Below are positions 26,409 to 34,113 of a DNA stretch of 64,000 bases, in pieces. The DNA comes from a bacterium (GTDB lineage: Bacteria; Latescibacterota; Latescibacteria; Latescibacterales; Latescibacteraceae). The first letter of the stretch is position 1, and each line of letters begins with the position of its first letter. The stretch lies in contig JAJFUH010000183.1 in assembly GCA_021372535.1 (NCBI GenBank), forward strand, positions 1 through 64,000, read 5' to 3'. A model generated the notes under the pieces. It ran no database searches, was not told the origin of the DNA, and saw only the letters and a list, made by a program, of their open reading frames with translations. Position numbers and translations under genes: made by a program.

Positions 26409-27392
26409 ATGACCGGATATGAGCTTGTCAGGAAGGCAATCGAGTTTGATAAACCTGAAAGGCTGCCCTTTTTTCAGCGTGTGTATCCGAAAGCACCCGA
26501 TGATGTATGCGATTCATGGGAAATGGACCGTCAGAAAGCCGGCTGGTTTTTCGATATACCGGAACTCGATGACTGGGGATGCCAATGGCAGGTGACGGAA
26601 GTGAAAAACATGGGACAGGTTGTAAAAGGTCCTCTTGAAGACTGGTCGAAGCTCGACAGCTATATTCCTCCCGATCCGACAGATCCGTTCTATTTCGAAC
26701 GGGCCGAAAAGGAAATCGCCGACCCCCGTGACCGGTATGTCTGCCTTACCAGTCATTTCAATCTCTTTGAACGTCTCCATATGCTCCATGGGTTTACCCG
26801 GACTCTCATGGATTTCTATGATGCACCGGAAAAAATCGAACGGGTGCTCGACATGATTCTCGATTTTAAACTCCGCCAGATCGATGAGGTTCACCGTCGT
26901 TTCGGCGACCGTGTGCACGGTGTCTTTCTCACCGACGACTGGGGGACGCAGAATGCACCCTTCATTTCACCCGGGTTGTTCGATGATTTCTTTTTCGAGC
27001 GGTATCGCACGCTGGTCAGCGCATATCATGGCCACGGTTACCATTTCATTCTTCATTCATGCGGCCGTATCAACGATCTGGTGGACCGGTTTATCGATGC
27101 GGGTGTCGATGTCATGAACATGCAGCAGCCGCGGGCATACGGCATCGAGGAGATCGGGCGCCGTTTCGCCGGTCGGATAGCCTTTCTCACCACAGTGGAC
27201 ATTCAGGCGACACTCCCCGCCGGCAATCCTGTCGCCATCCGAGAAGAAGCCCACGCCCTCGTTAAAAACTGGGGAACACCCAATGGCGGATTTATCGTGT
27301 TCAATTACGGTGACGGCGAGGGAATCAATGTGGATGATTCGGTCAGCTCGATCATGTTCGAGGCATTCATGGAAGCCATGTGGCTCAGGTAA
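26409..27392 (+). CDS. uroporphyrinogen decarboxylase (URO-D)-family protein
   Basis: 327 residues of a TIM-barrel protein related to UroD and to the corrinoid-linked methyltransferases MtaA/MtbA. HSCGRIND with His216 and Cys218 matches the zinc-binding strand of the MtaA-like branch, and FLTDDWGTQNAPFISP matches the conserved substrate-side loop. The C-terminal Cys that completes the MtaA zinc site is not evident: the region reads FIVFNYGDGEGI. Role and substrate are therefore uncertain; a heme-pathway function is unlikely because other heme genes are absent. RBS CGGAGG lies seven bases ahead. It is convergent with the GntR gene and lies inside the inverted-repeat-bounded cassette. Confidence 0.8.
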   Translation: MTGYELVRKAIEFDKPERLPFFQRVYPKAPDDVCDSWEMDRQKAGWFFDIPELDDWGCQWQVTEVKNMGQVVKGPLEDWSKLDSYIPPDPTDPFYFERAEKEIADPRDRYVCLTSHFNLFERLHMLHGFTRTLMDFYDAPEKIERVLDMILDFKLRQIDEVHRRFGDRVHGVFLTDDWGTQNAPFISPGLFDDFFFERYRTLVSAYHGHGYHFILHSCGRINDLVDRFIDAGVDVMNMQQPRAYGIEEIGRRFAGRIAFLTTVDIQATLPAGNPVAIREEAHALVKNWGTPNGGFIVFNYGDGEGINVDDSVSSIMFEAFMEAMWLR

Positions 27393-27501
27393 CCAAGCAG
27401 GTTTATGTTTATTCATCTCACCGACGGAATAATCAGGCGTCCTGTGTTTCGGCATTATTCGGCGGAGAAGTTGCGCAGGGCTTTTTTGATTGTCGATGTT
27501 A

Positions 27502-28218
27502 TTATCCCCGCTCAACCGACAGCCTGAATATCCATGGTGCGAAGTATTCGCGCGACATCAGAACCGGTGTATTATCTTCCGTACGGGCAATACCCTCGAA
27601 AAAGAAAATGTGCGATGAAGGATCGATTTCGAGCTTTTCCGCCACACTTTTGACATTGTGAAGGGGAATAAGAATTGATTTTGATCTGACCAGCTCAATT
27701 CCGCAGTTGTATTTGAGGTGTTCGATAAGGGAAAAGTTATCATCCCCCTGCCGATCGGGATACTTGGTCAGAACCCACGCGGGAACGGTGTCGATCGTGT
27801 ATGCAACCGGCTGTCCGTTGGCTGTCCGGACCCGCTCGATCCGGATGATTTTCGATCCCGGATTAATTTCGAGCCGCTCCATATCATCGGGGAAAACATT
27901 CTCGGTTCTGACTTTCATGGTTTTTGTGCCGGGCATGAATCCGAGAGACTCGACCATTTCGGTGATACTTCGCGGAATAGAGATGTTGAGAGTGAGGGAC
28001 GGTTTTCTGGCTGTAATGAAGGTCCCGAGGCCGTGGATACGGTTTATGATGCCTTCACCCTCGAGCTGATTGAGTGCTTCTCTGAGCGTCGCCCGTGACA
28101 CACCGAACTGCTTTGCCAGAACCGGCTCGGTCGGAAGACGGTCACCGTCCACATACTCACCTGAAAAAATGGAATCACGGAGTCGCTCGGCAACGGAGAT
28201 GTAAAGCGGCTTGTTCAT
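27502..28218 (-). CDS. GntR-family regulator, HutC/UTRA subfamily
   Basis: 238 residues. The N-terminal winged helix (about 1-70) shows RLPTEPVLAKQFGVSRATLREALNQL and GLGTFI, the GntR signature. The C-terminal UTRA ligand-binding domain (about 90-235) ends in MSREYFAPWIFRLSVERG. UTRA regulators typically respond to sugar phosphates or other small metabolites. The gene is divergent from the aldo/keto reductase, convergent with the UroD-family gene, and inside the repeat-bounded cassette, so these two are its most likely targets. A 342-bp divergent gap carries candidate operators. Confidence 0.92.
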   Translation of the reverse strand: MNKPLYISVAERLRDSIFSGEYVDGDRLPTEPVLAKQFGVSRATLREALNQLEGEGIINRIHGLGTFITARKPSLTLNISIPRSITEMVESLGFMPGTKTMKVRTENVFPDDMERLEINPGSKIIRIERVRTANGQPVAYTIDTVPAWVLTKYPDRQGDDNFSLIEHLKYNCGIELVRSKSILIPLHNVKSVAEKLEIDPSSHIFFFEGIARTEDNTPVLMSREYFAPWIFRLSVERG

Positions 28219-28417
28219 TAAGACGCCCTGTCAAAATAAAATCCTTGAAAAAAACCATAAATTTGGATATAGAGTTTTAAATTATTTAAATATGTTATTT
28301 TCAATAATATACAGAAGTAAATATAGCAGCGATAGCCATATTTGTCAAGCACCGTTGCCTAAAAACCGATGATCGAATTTTCCGGAAGGAGAGAAACATA
28401 AGATTATTCAAACGGGA

Positions 28418-28433
28418 TAATCTAAAAAGATTA
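28418..28433. promoter_or_regulatory. palindrome TAATCT-AAAA-AGATTA in the GntR/AKR divergent gap
   Basis: A perfect 6-bp inverted repeat with a 4-bp spacer between the GntR and aldo/keto reductase starts. It is a possible operator; the function is inferred from position only. Confidence 0.3.
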
Positions 28434-28462
28434 CATTATTAGTAAAAACACTAGAATTGTTT

Positions 28463-28489
28463 TTGATATGGGAAACAACCCCATATATT
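28463..28489 (+). promoter_or_regulatory. promoter with embedded operator-like palindrome upstream of the aldo/keto reductase
   Basis: TTGATA (28463-28468) and TATATT (28484-28489) with a short 15-bp spacer. The spacer is occupied by the perfect palindrome ATATGGG-N7-CCCATAT (28466-28486). This placement would let a bound regulator block RNA polymerase. The GntR product is the obvious candidate binder. Confidence 0.4.
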
Positions 28490-28560
28490 ACCTTAGCAGG
28501 ATTACCATATCGGATGTACGGCAACTGAATGAATCATTTACATAAACAACGGAGAATCAT

Positions 28561-29535
28561 ATGAGCCCGAACGTAACGAGACGAAACTTTCTCACAAGCA
28601 GTGTGGCCGGAATAGGATTGACCACTCTAGGAAGTTCCGGCGGGACAACAAATGCTGCCCCCCGGTCTGCAATGCCGTTACGGCCGCTGGGGAAGACCGG
28701 TCAAATGGTTTCCCTCCTGGCATTTGGCGGCGGTTCCCGCTATGCCGACATACTCAAGGATGAGGACGAGGCGGAACGCATGATAAACCGTGCCATAGAA
28801 CTCGGAGTGAATTACTTCGATACAGCTTTCGATTACGGCGAGGATCAGAAGAGCCAGAAGCGTTACGGCAAATACCTCACACCTTCCTATCGCTCCAGAA
28901 TCTTTCTTTCCAGCAAATCGAGCAAGCGGGATGCCGATGGATATCTTCGGGAAGTCGAGCAGTCACTCAAGAATTTGAACACCGATCACATCGACCTCCT
29001 GCATTTCCACGGAGTGGACGAGCAGGAGGATTTCAACAAGCTTACCGCTTCTGACGGGGCTGTTGGCGCTGCCCGGAAGCTCGTGGAAGAAAAAGTGATA
29101 CGCTTTATCGGATGGTCGACCCACAGGAATGCCGATGTTCATATCGCCGCGATTGACCGCATCGGACCCGATGTTATGATGTTCCCGTGCAACGCGGCGC
29201 GCGAACAGGAGCTCCTGCAGCGGGTATTGCCCTACGCACTCGGAAAAGGTGTGGGGGTGATGGCAATGAAAACCACGGCGCAGGATAAGCTTATCGGCAA
29301 GGGCGGCGCAACGGCTCCCGAGCTGGTGCGCTACGCCATGGGGTTGCCGGTAAGCGGCACAGTGGTCGGCATGCCGAGCATGCAGGTTCTGGAATCGTGC
29401 TGTGCTATCGCACGTTCGTTTAAGCCCATGAGCGACGAGGAAAAAACCGTATTGGAAAAGAAAGTAGCCGCGGCTCCCACTGATGGTTCGCTCTATTATC
29501 TCTGTCCCGGGTATCGTGACGGCAGATCGGTCTGA
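28561..29535 (+). CDS. Tat-exported aldo/keto reductase
   Basis: 324 residues. A twin-arginine signal (RRNFL at residues 7-11, hydrophobic to about 24) precedes an AKR TIM barrel. The catalytic tetrad is visible: Asp87 and Tyr92 in YFDTAFDYG, Lys119 in FLSSKSS, and His150 in IDLLHFHG. Export by Tat suggests folding with NADP(H) cofactor in the cytoplasm before transport. The C-terminus ends CPGYRDGRSV, without the ferredoxin-like tail of some relatives. The ATG has CGGAGA six bases ahead. It lies inside the inverted-repeat cassette. The substrate, probably a sugar or its derivative, is inferred only from context. Confidence 0.88.
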   Translation: MSPNVTRRNFLTSSVAGIGLTTLGSSGGTTNAAPRSAMPLRPLGKTGQMVSLLAFGGGSRYADILKDEDEAERMINRAIELGVNYFDTAFDYGEDQKSQKRYGKYLTPSYRSRIFLSSKSSKRDADGYLREVEQSLKNLNTDHIDLLHFHGVDEQEDFNKLTASDGAVGAARKLVEEKVIRFIGWSTHRNADVHIAAIDRIGPDVMMFPCNAAREQELLQRVLPYALGKGVGVMAMKTTAQDKLIGKGGATAPELVRYAMGLPVSGTVVGMPSMQVLESCCAIARSFKPMSDEEKTVLEKKVAAAPTDGSLYYLCPGYRDGRSV

Positions 29536-29554
29536 GCGCGTGTATAATCATCTT

Positions 29555-29691
29555 GTTATTCAATGGGCTCATAATCACTAATTTATTGTACGAGTATTGT
29601 CATTCTCAAGAACGAAGTGAATTGGGAATCCAGTATTAACATCTCTCTGTCATGAGTTTTGATGGATTCCCGTTTTCACGGGAATGACACT
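29555..29691 (-). repeat. ~140-bp dispersed repeat, copy 2, inverted relative to copy 1
   Basis: Starts GTTATTCAA and ends GGGAATGACACT. Its reverse complement matches 26238-26378 over 137 aligned positions with about 14 mismatches and one 4-bp gap (hand alignment). Both copies point their TGTCATTCCC ends outward. It fills the first half of the 422-bp gap 29536-29957. Confidence 0.8.
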
Positions 29692-29880
29692 TTATCGTGT
29701 AAGATATCTCATTATTAATCGGAACAGGAAAACCGAAAAGCAGAGAAAATGTGTATCAACGATATAATAATTGTATATTATTAAACTCTATCCTCTATGA
29801 TTTTTCTATAAGTGTCTCCTCAAATTCATATTATACCATATTGTATCATTAATGTTTGTATTTAATAATACTTACAAATT

Positions 29881-29950
29881 ATTCACATTCGCGTAAATCC
29901 GCCTGATCCGCGAAAATCCGCATTCTATTCATAATAATCAGGATTGACAG
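29881..29950. repeat. AT-rich dispersed repeat, copy B (right half only)
   Basis: Contains GTAAATCCGCCTGATCCGCG and AAAATCCGCATTCT, shared with copies C and D, and ends ATCAGGATTGACAG, like the CGGATTAAC end of the others. The left block is not clearly present. No gene lies in 29692-29957. Confidence 0.45.
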
Positions 29951-29957
29951 TGATTAC

Positions 29958-31082
29958 TCAGAACTCGTCGAAATAAATCCGGTTCTCGTCGATGCCGAGC
30001 TTTTTGAGGAGAAGCTTCGAGTAGTGGAGCATTGCAGGGGGGCCGCACATGTATGCTTCCCAGTTCGAGACATCGGTCAGAGAGCGCTCCATCACCTCGG
30101 TGATGAGGCCGGTCTCGCCTTTCCAGCCATCGGCGCCGGTCGATTCGTTGACAGCGGGTATATGTCTGAAATTCTTGAGATTCTTCCCGATTTCCCCGTA
30201 ATATTCCGTTAAATAGATATCCTTCGGCGCCCGACCGCCATAGAAGCTTATAATCCTGCGGTCTGATTGCTTTTCGCTCAGGTAGGTGACAATCGACCGT
30301 ATGGGTGCGCTGCCCGAGCCGCCGGCGACACAGACCATGGGATCGTTCGTTTCCTCGCGGAGGAAGAATTCACCGTAAGGCCCGGTGAGATATATCTGGT
30401 CGCCGACCCTGAGTTTGTTGAACATGTACGTTGTACAAAGTCCGCCCGGAACGAGGCGTACGATAAGCTCGACGATATTTTTCGCGTTGGGGCTCGATGC
30501 GATCGAGTATGCCCGTTCCTCGCCGGCTTTTGGGATACGGAACTGGACGAACTGTCCGGGCTTGAATGTGATTTCATTCGGTTCGATGAGTCTGAAGCGG
30601 TACATCCGCGTGTCATGGCTCAGCGGGGTTATGGATTCCACTGTGGTGAGGAATTCCTTGACGAGGAAGTATTCCTCGGGAATGAGAATCTCGGTATCCT
30701 TTTTGACCTTGACCTGGCAGAGGAGGCGCGTATGGTTGGCGAGCTCCTCTTTATCCATGAACGGACGCTCGGTCGGCAGAAGAGGGCCGACATCGGTTAC
30801 GACTCGTCCTTTGCAGAGGCCGCAGGTTGCCTTGCCGCCGCAGGCCGAGGGAATGAAAATCCTGTTCGCCGACAGATAGGACATGATTGTCGAGCCGCCG
30901 CGGATGGTGAATTCCTTTTCACTGTTGATGATGAGTCTGCACTCGCCGTAATCGGCAAGGAACTTATCCGCCAAGACAAGCATAATACCCAGAATAAGGC
31001 TTATCAGAGAAAGAACTAATATCGGAGTCAGGAGCGCCACTAAAGCCAATTCCCCCTTAAAAAGTGTTGTGATAAACACCAT
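29958..31082 (-). CDS. nqrF: Na+-translocating NADH:quinone reductase subunit F
   Basis: NADH-oxidising entry subunit of Na+-NQR. An N-terminal membrane helix (about 13-38) is followed by a plant-type [2Fe-2S] domain with Cys81, Cys87, Cys90 and Cys122. A ferredoxin-reductase module follows with the FAD motif RAYSIASSP and the NADH motif VAGGSGSAPIRS, and the C-terminus is MCGPPAM...YFDEF. The length of 374 residues is slightly below the usual ~405. It is last in nqrABCDEF and is separated from nqrE by a 118-bp gap with two hairpins, so its expression may be tuned separately. No strong ribosome-binding site precedes the ATG. Confidence 0.95.
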   Translation of the reverse strand: MVFITTLFKGELALVALLTPILVLSLISLILGIMLVLADKFLADYGECRLIINSEKEFTIRGGSTIMSYLSANRIFIPSACGGKATCGLCKGRVVTDVGPLLPTERPFMDKEELANHTRLLCQVKVKKDTEILIPEEYFLVKEFLTTVESITPLSHDTRMYRFRLIEPNEITFKPGQFVQFRIPKAGEERAYSIASSPNAKNIVELIVRLVPGGLCTTYMFNKLRVGDQIYLTGPYGEFFLREETNDPMVCVAGGSGSAPIRSIVTYLSEKQSDRRIISFYGGRAPKDIYLTEYYGEIGKNLKNFRHIPAVNESTGADGWKGETGLITEVMERSLTDVSNWEAYMCGPPAMLHYSKLLLKKLGIDENRIYFDEF

Positions 31083-31096
31083 TTACGTGGATATAA

Positions 31097-31198
31097 GCTG
31101 TCAAGGACGGCACGAAGTGCCGGTTTACATGCCCTTGACAGCAACAAAACAACACATTTCGTCATGGGGCTCGTGAAAAATATACTTTTTCACAGCCC
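31097..31198. other. two stable hairpins between nqrE and nqrF
   Basis: Structure 1: outer 10-bp inverted repeat GCTGTCAAGG (31097-31106) with CCTTGACAGC (31133-31142), enclosing CGGCAC-GAA-GTGCCG (31108-31122). Structure 2: GGGCT...GTGAAAAA, loop TATAC, TTTTTCAC...AGCCC (31167-31198, one bulged base), immediately downstream of the nqrE stop. They could attenuate, process or stabilise the nqr transcript. The second resembles a weak terminator in the minus direction. Confidence 0.55.
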
Positions 31199-31200
31199 TC

Positions 31201-31794
31201 TTACAGATTGATTATTCCCGCAAAACCCATGAATGCCATTGCCATGATACCGGCGATGATCATGGTGATACCCGGCCCCTGAAGGCCCTTCGGTATCGCT
31301 GAAAACTGCAATTTCTGCCGTATACCCGCCATAGCTATGATCGCAAGGGTCCAGCCGATTCCGCTCCCGAGGGCGAATGCCAGGCTCTGGAGGTAGTTGT
31401 AATTCCGCAGAACCGACAAAAGCGATACGCCGAGAATTGCACAGTTCACCGTAATGAGCGGGAGGAACACCCCAAGCGAGACATAAAGGATGGGGGAGTA
31501 CCGGTCGATGAAGATTTCGACGATCTGGACAAAAGTTGCGATCACCATGATAAACACGAGGAACGATAGATATTCCACATGGAGCGGAACGAGAACAAGG
31601 TGGTAGAGCGGCCAGTTCAGACCCATGGTCATGAACATGACGAAAATGACTGCCATACCCATGCCGAACGCTGTCGGAATCTCCTTTGATACGGCGACAA
31701 ATGGGCAAATTCCCAGGAAGTAAGTCAGCACGACATTCTGGGTGAATATACTTGCGAAAAAGATTATGAACAGGTTGAGAAAATCGAGCTCCAT
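31201..31794 (-). CDS. nqrE: Na+-NQR subunit E
   Basis: 197-residue, six-helix membrane protein of the NqrE/RnfA family. NqrD and NqrE are inverted-topology homologues that share an iron centre between conserved cysteines. YFLGICPFVAVS and VNCAILGVSLL carry those cysteines, and the C-terminal helix ends FMGFAGIINL. It starts three bases after the nqrD stop. The downstream gap contains strong secondary structure before nqrF. Confidence 0.95.
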   Translation of the reverse strand: MELDFLNLFIIFFASIFTQNVVLTYFLGICPFVAVSKEIPTAFGMGMAVIFVMFMTMGLNWPLYHLVLVPLHVEYLSFLVFIMVIATFVQIVEIFIDRYSPILYVSLGVFLPLITVNCAILGVSLLSVLRNYNYLQSLAFALGSGIGWTLAIIAMAGIRQKLQFSAIPKGLQGPGITMIIAGIMAMAFMGFAGIINL

Positions 31795-31797
31795 GGA

Positions 31798-32433
31798 TTA
31801 ACTCTCCTTCGATATCGTCCTGAGCAGCCAGATATAGAGGCCGAGCACAAAAAACGCTCCGGGCGCGAGAATCATGATAACCCACTGTGTCCACCAGTCG
31901 CCTAAAACAGTGAACCCGAAAAACGTGCCGAATCCGAGCATTTCCCTGATCGTCGCCAGCATGAGGAGCGAAAAACCGTAGCCGCTCGATACCGCCAGCG
32001 CATCGACCATTGAGGGGAGTACAGGATTCGAGATTGCGAACGCCTCGGCGCGTCCCATCACGATGCAGTTGGTGATGATGAGTCCCACATACGGGCCGAG
32101 CGCTTTTGAAATCGCCGGATAATATGCCTTCAGCACCTGGTCGACGACGATAGTGAAAGTCGATATCACCATCATGAACACGGCCATCCTCACCCGAGAC
32201 GGGATAATACTTCGCATGGCGCTGATGATCGTGGATGAGGCTACGAGCACAAAAATGACACCGAGCGACATGGCAACCGAGTTGCGGAGATTGTTGGTGA
32301 CCGCAAGGGTCGAGCACAGGCCGAGCATCATACGGAAACTGGCATTGTTCGTCCAGAACCCGTCATAAAATATTTTCCACTCTCTCGACTGTTTTAATCC
32401 CACTGTCTCAAGCCCATCCTTTATAGATACCAT
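31798..32433 (-). CDS. nqrD: Na+-NQR subunit D
   Basis: 211-residue membrane protein of the NqrD/RnfE family. LGLCSTLAVTN and ITNCIVMGRAEAFA carry the paired cysteines expected for the intramembrane iron site with NqrE. WWTQWVIMILAPGAFF matches the last helices. I use the ATG at 32433; a TTG one codon upstream is less likely. It lies 25 bases after nqrC and 3 before nqrE, inside the operon. Confidence 0.95.
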   Translation of the reverse strand: MVSIKDGLETVGLKQSREWKIFYDGFWTNNASFRMMLGLCSTLAVTNNLRNSVAMSLGVIFVLVASSTIISAMRSIIPSRVRMAVFMMVISTFTIVVDQVLKAYYPAISKALGPYVGLIITNCIVMGRAEAFAISNPVLPSMVDALAVSSGYGFSLLMLATIREMLGFGTFFGFTVLGDWWTQWVIMILAPGAFFVLGLYIWLLRTISKES

Positions 32434-32458
32434 CAAATCAATTCATGATGATATTCGT

Positions 32459-33034
32459 TTATTTTTTAAGAAGTTCGAAGTATTCCTGAAAACCCTTGTT
32501 CAAAATCTTTACGAGCGCCTTCGATGTTTCGGTCGCACCGGTAATGGCGTCGAATTCTCCCGGGCCGGCGTTACCGGATTTGCTCAGGGCGATTCCTTTC
32601 GATACCTTTTTGCCGATAAACGATCTTTGGAAAGAATCCTCTGATATCCTTGACCCGAGCCCAGGTGTTTCCTCCTGGCTGACCACCTTGAAACCGGTGA
32701 TGGTTTCGCCGTCGAGCGCAACAACGAGCGATATATGTCCCTGAAATCCGCTCCCCTCGAAGGAAACTGCGGTTGCATGGGTCGTCTGCTCGTCGAATAA
32801 GGTGAGCTCTCCCGCTTTACGTTCCTTAATGCGTTCGTTGTAGGTACTGATGATTGAGTTCTCGTCGAGCATATCGTAGGGTACACCGAACACATCGAGC
32901 ACCGTGCGCATCGAGGTTATCTGACGGTTTCTTTCGATGACCGGAGCGATTTTGATATTCACGACGGCAAGCGCCGTTGAGCAGATGACCGCCATGATCA
33001 CGAGCAGACCTATCATCCAGGCGCGGCTGTTCAT
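32459..33034 (-). CDS. nqrC: Na+-NQR subunit C
   Basis: 191-residue FMN-binding subunit with one N-terminal membrane helix (6-26) and a periplasmic FMN domain. The flavinylation motif DAITGATETS (residues 162-171) places the covalent FMN on the Thr of GAT, the site modified by the flavin transferase ApbE. The protein is shorter than Vibrio NqrC (about 255) and close in size to RnfG. Its start overlaps the nqrB stop (ATGA), so both flavoproteins are co-translated. No apbE gene is in the window. Confidence 0.93.
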   Translation of the reverse strand: MNSRAWMIGLLVIMAVICSTALAVVNIKIAPVIERNRQITSMRTVLDVFGVPYDMLDENSIISTYNERIKERKAGELTLFDEQTTHATAVSFEGSGFQGHISLVVALDGETITGFKVVSQEETPGLGSRISEDSFQRSFIGKKVSKGIALSKSGNAGPGEFDAITGATETSKALVKILNKGFQEYFELLKK

Positions 33035-34113
33035 GCTCCACCTGCCTTTTTGTATTTCATTGCAAGCACGGCATCATCGATGACCGGGGCGAACATATTC
33101 AGAAGCAGGATTGCGAACATCATTCCCTCGGGAAAACCCGAAAGGTTGCGAATCACGATCGTGACAGCGCCGATCAGCCCGCCGTAAATCCATTTTCCGA
33201 TGCTCGTGAACGGGCTGCTGACCGGATCGGTGACCATGTAAAATGCGCCGAAGAGGAGTCCTCCTCCGGCTAGATGGAAAAGCGGCGATGCGAACGCGGT
33301 CGGATTGGCAGCATGCATGAGAGCTGCAAGAACCATGGCCGATACGATCGTTGAAAGAGTCAGACGCCAGTTCGCGATACGTGTATAGAGGAGAAACAGG
33401 CCTCCGATGATGATCAGAATCGCCGATGTCTCACCGAGAGAGCCGCTTGTCGAGCCGATGAGCATATCGGTGATGTTCGATGCTGTTCCGTTCTTGAAAT
33501 CGATCAGAGGGGATGCTGCGGTGACGGCATCGCCCGATTTCACCCAGTGCAAGAATCCACCGGGAAATCCACCGTACGGGGTTACCCATCGCGATGCCAT
33601 GTGAACCGGGAATGTCACTGCCAAAAACACCCGTCCCACAATCGCGGGATTGAAGATGTTTTTCCCTGTACCGCCGAAAACTTCCTTGCCGAGTATGAGA
33701 CCGACCGCAAGCCCGACACCGGCCATCCAGAACGGTATGGTCGGCGGGAGTATCATGGGGTAGAGAATACAGGTTACGAACATCCCTTCGGTTACTTCCT
33801 CGCCTTTTGCAGTCGCAAATCCCATTTCGATGATGATTCCGAGAACATAGCAGAATATAACGAGCGCGAGACTCCTCCAGCCGAAGAAATAAATCGAGGC
33901 AAGGACAGTTGGGGCTGCGGCGCCCATGACCGCGGACATGTACCGTTTGAGGTCGGTGTTGTCCCTGATATGGGGGCCTGCGAGAGGATTGACCGTTTTC
34001 AACGAGAAGAAAAATGTCGAGATGGTGCCCCAGGGGTCATTCAGTTTGGTGTTCTCGAATTTTCTGTCGAAAAACTCGATGATTTCTCTGAAGCGGTCAA
34101 TGAGGAAGTTCAT
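33031..34113 (-). CDS. nqrB: Na+-NQR subunit B
   Basis: 360-residue integral membrane subunit with about ten helices and GKNIFNPAIVGRVFLAVTFP, typical of NqrB/RnfD. The position that is usually the flavinylated Thr in a (S/T)GAT motif reads DAVTAAS here, with Ser (codon 33511-33513) as the candidate FMN acceptor. The ATG at 34113, with GGAGGT just upstream, is chosen over an ATG at 34140. This start lies 17 bases inside the end of nqrA. Length is below Vibrio NqrB (about 415), mainly at the N-terminus. Confidence 0.93.
   Translation of the reverse strand: MNFLIDRFREIIEFFDRKFENTKLNDPWGTISTFFFSLKTVNPLAGPHIRDNTDLKRYMSAVMGAAAPTVLASIYFFGWRSLALVIFCYVLGIIIEMGFATAKGEEVTEGMFVTCILYPMILPPTIPFWMAGVGLAVGLILGKEVFGGTGKNIFNPAIVGRVFLAVTFPVHMASRWVTPYGGFPGGFLHWVKSGDAVTAASPLIDFKNGTASNITDMLIGSTSGSLGETSAILIIIGGLFLLYTRIANWRLTLSTIVSAMVLAALMHAANPTAFASPLFHLAGGGLLFGAFYMVTDPVSSPFTSIGKWIYGGLIGAVTIVIRNLSGFPEGMMFAILLLNMFAPVIDDAVLAMKYKKAGGA

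Noticed and set aside
26409-27392. Heme-pathway uroporphyrinogen decarboxylase hemE
   Set aside because: The HSCG motif and short, divergent sequence fit the MtaA-like branch, and no other heme gene is present.
31190-32317. 375-codon open frame on the same strand as nqrD and nqrE but in another frame
   Set aside because: It spans both membrane-protein genes, is rich in Arg, His and Cys, and has no family resemblance.
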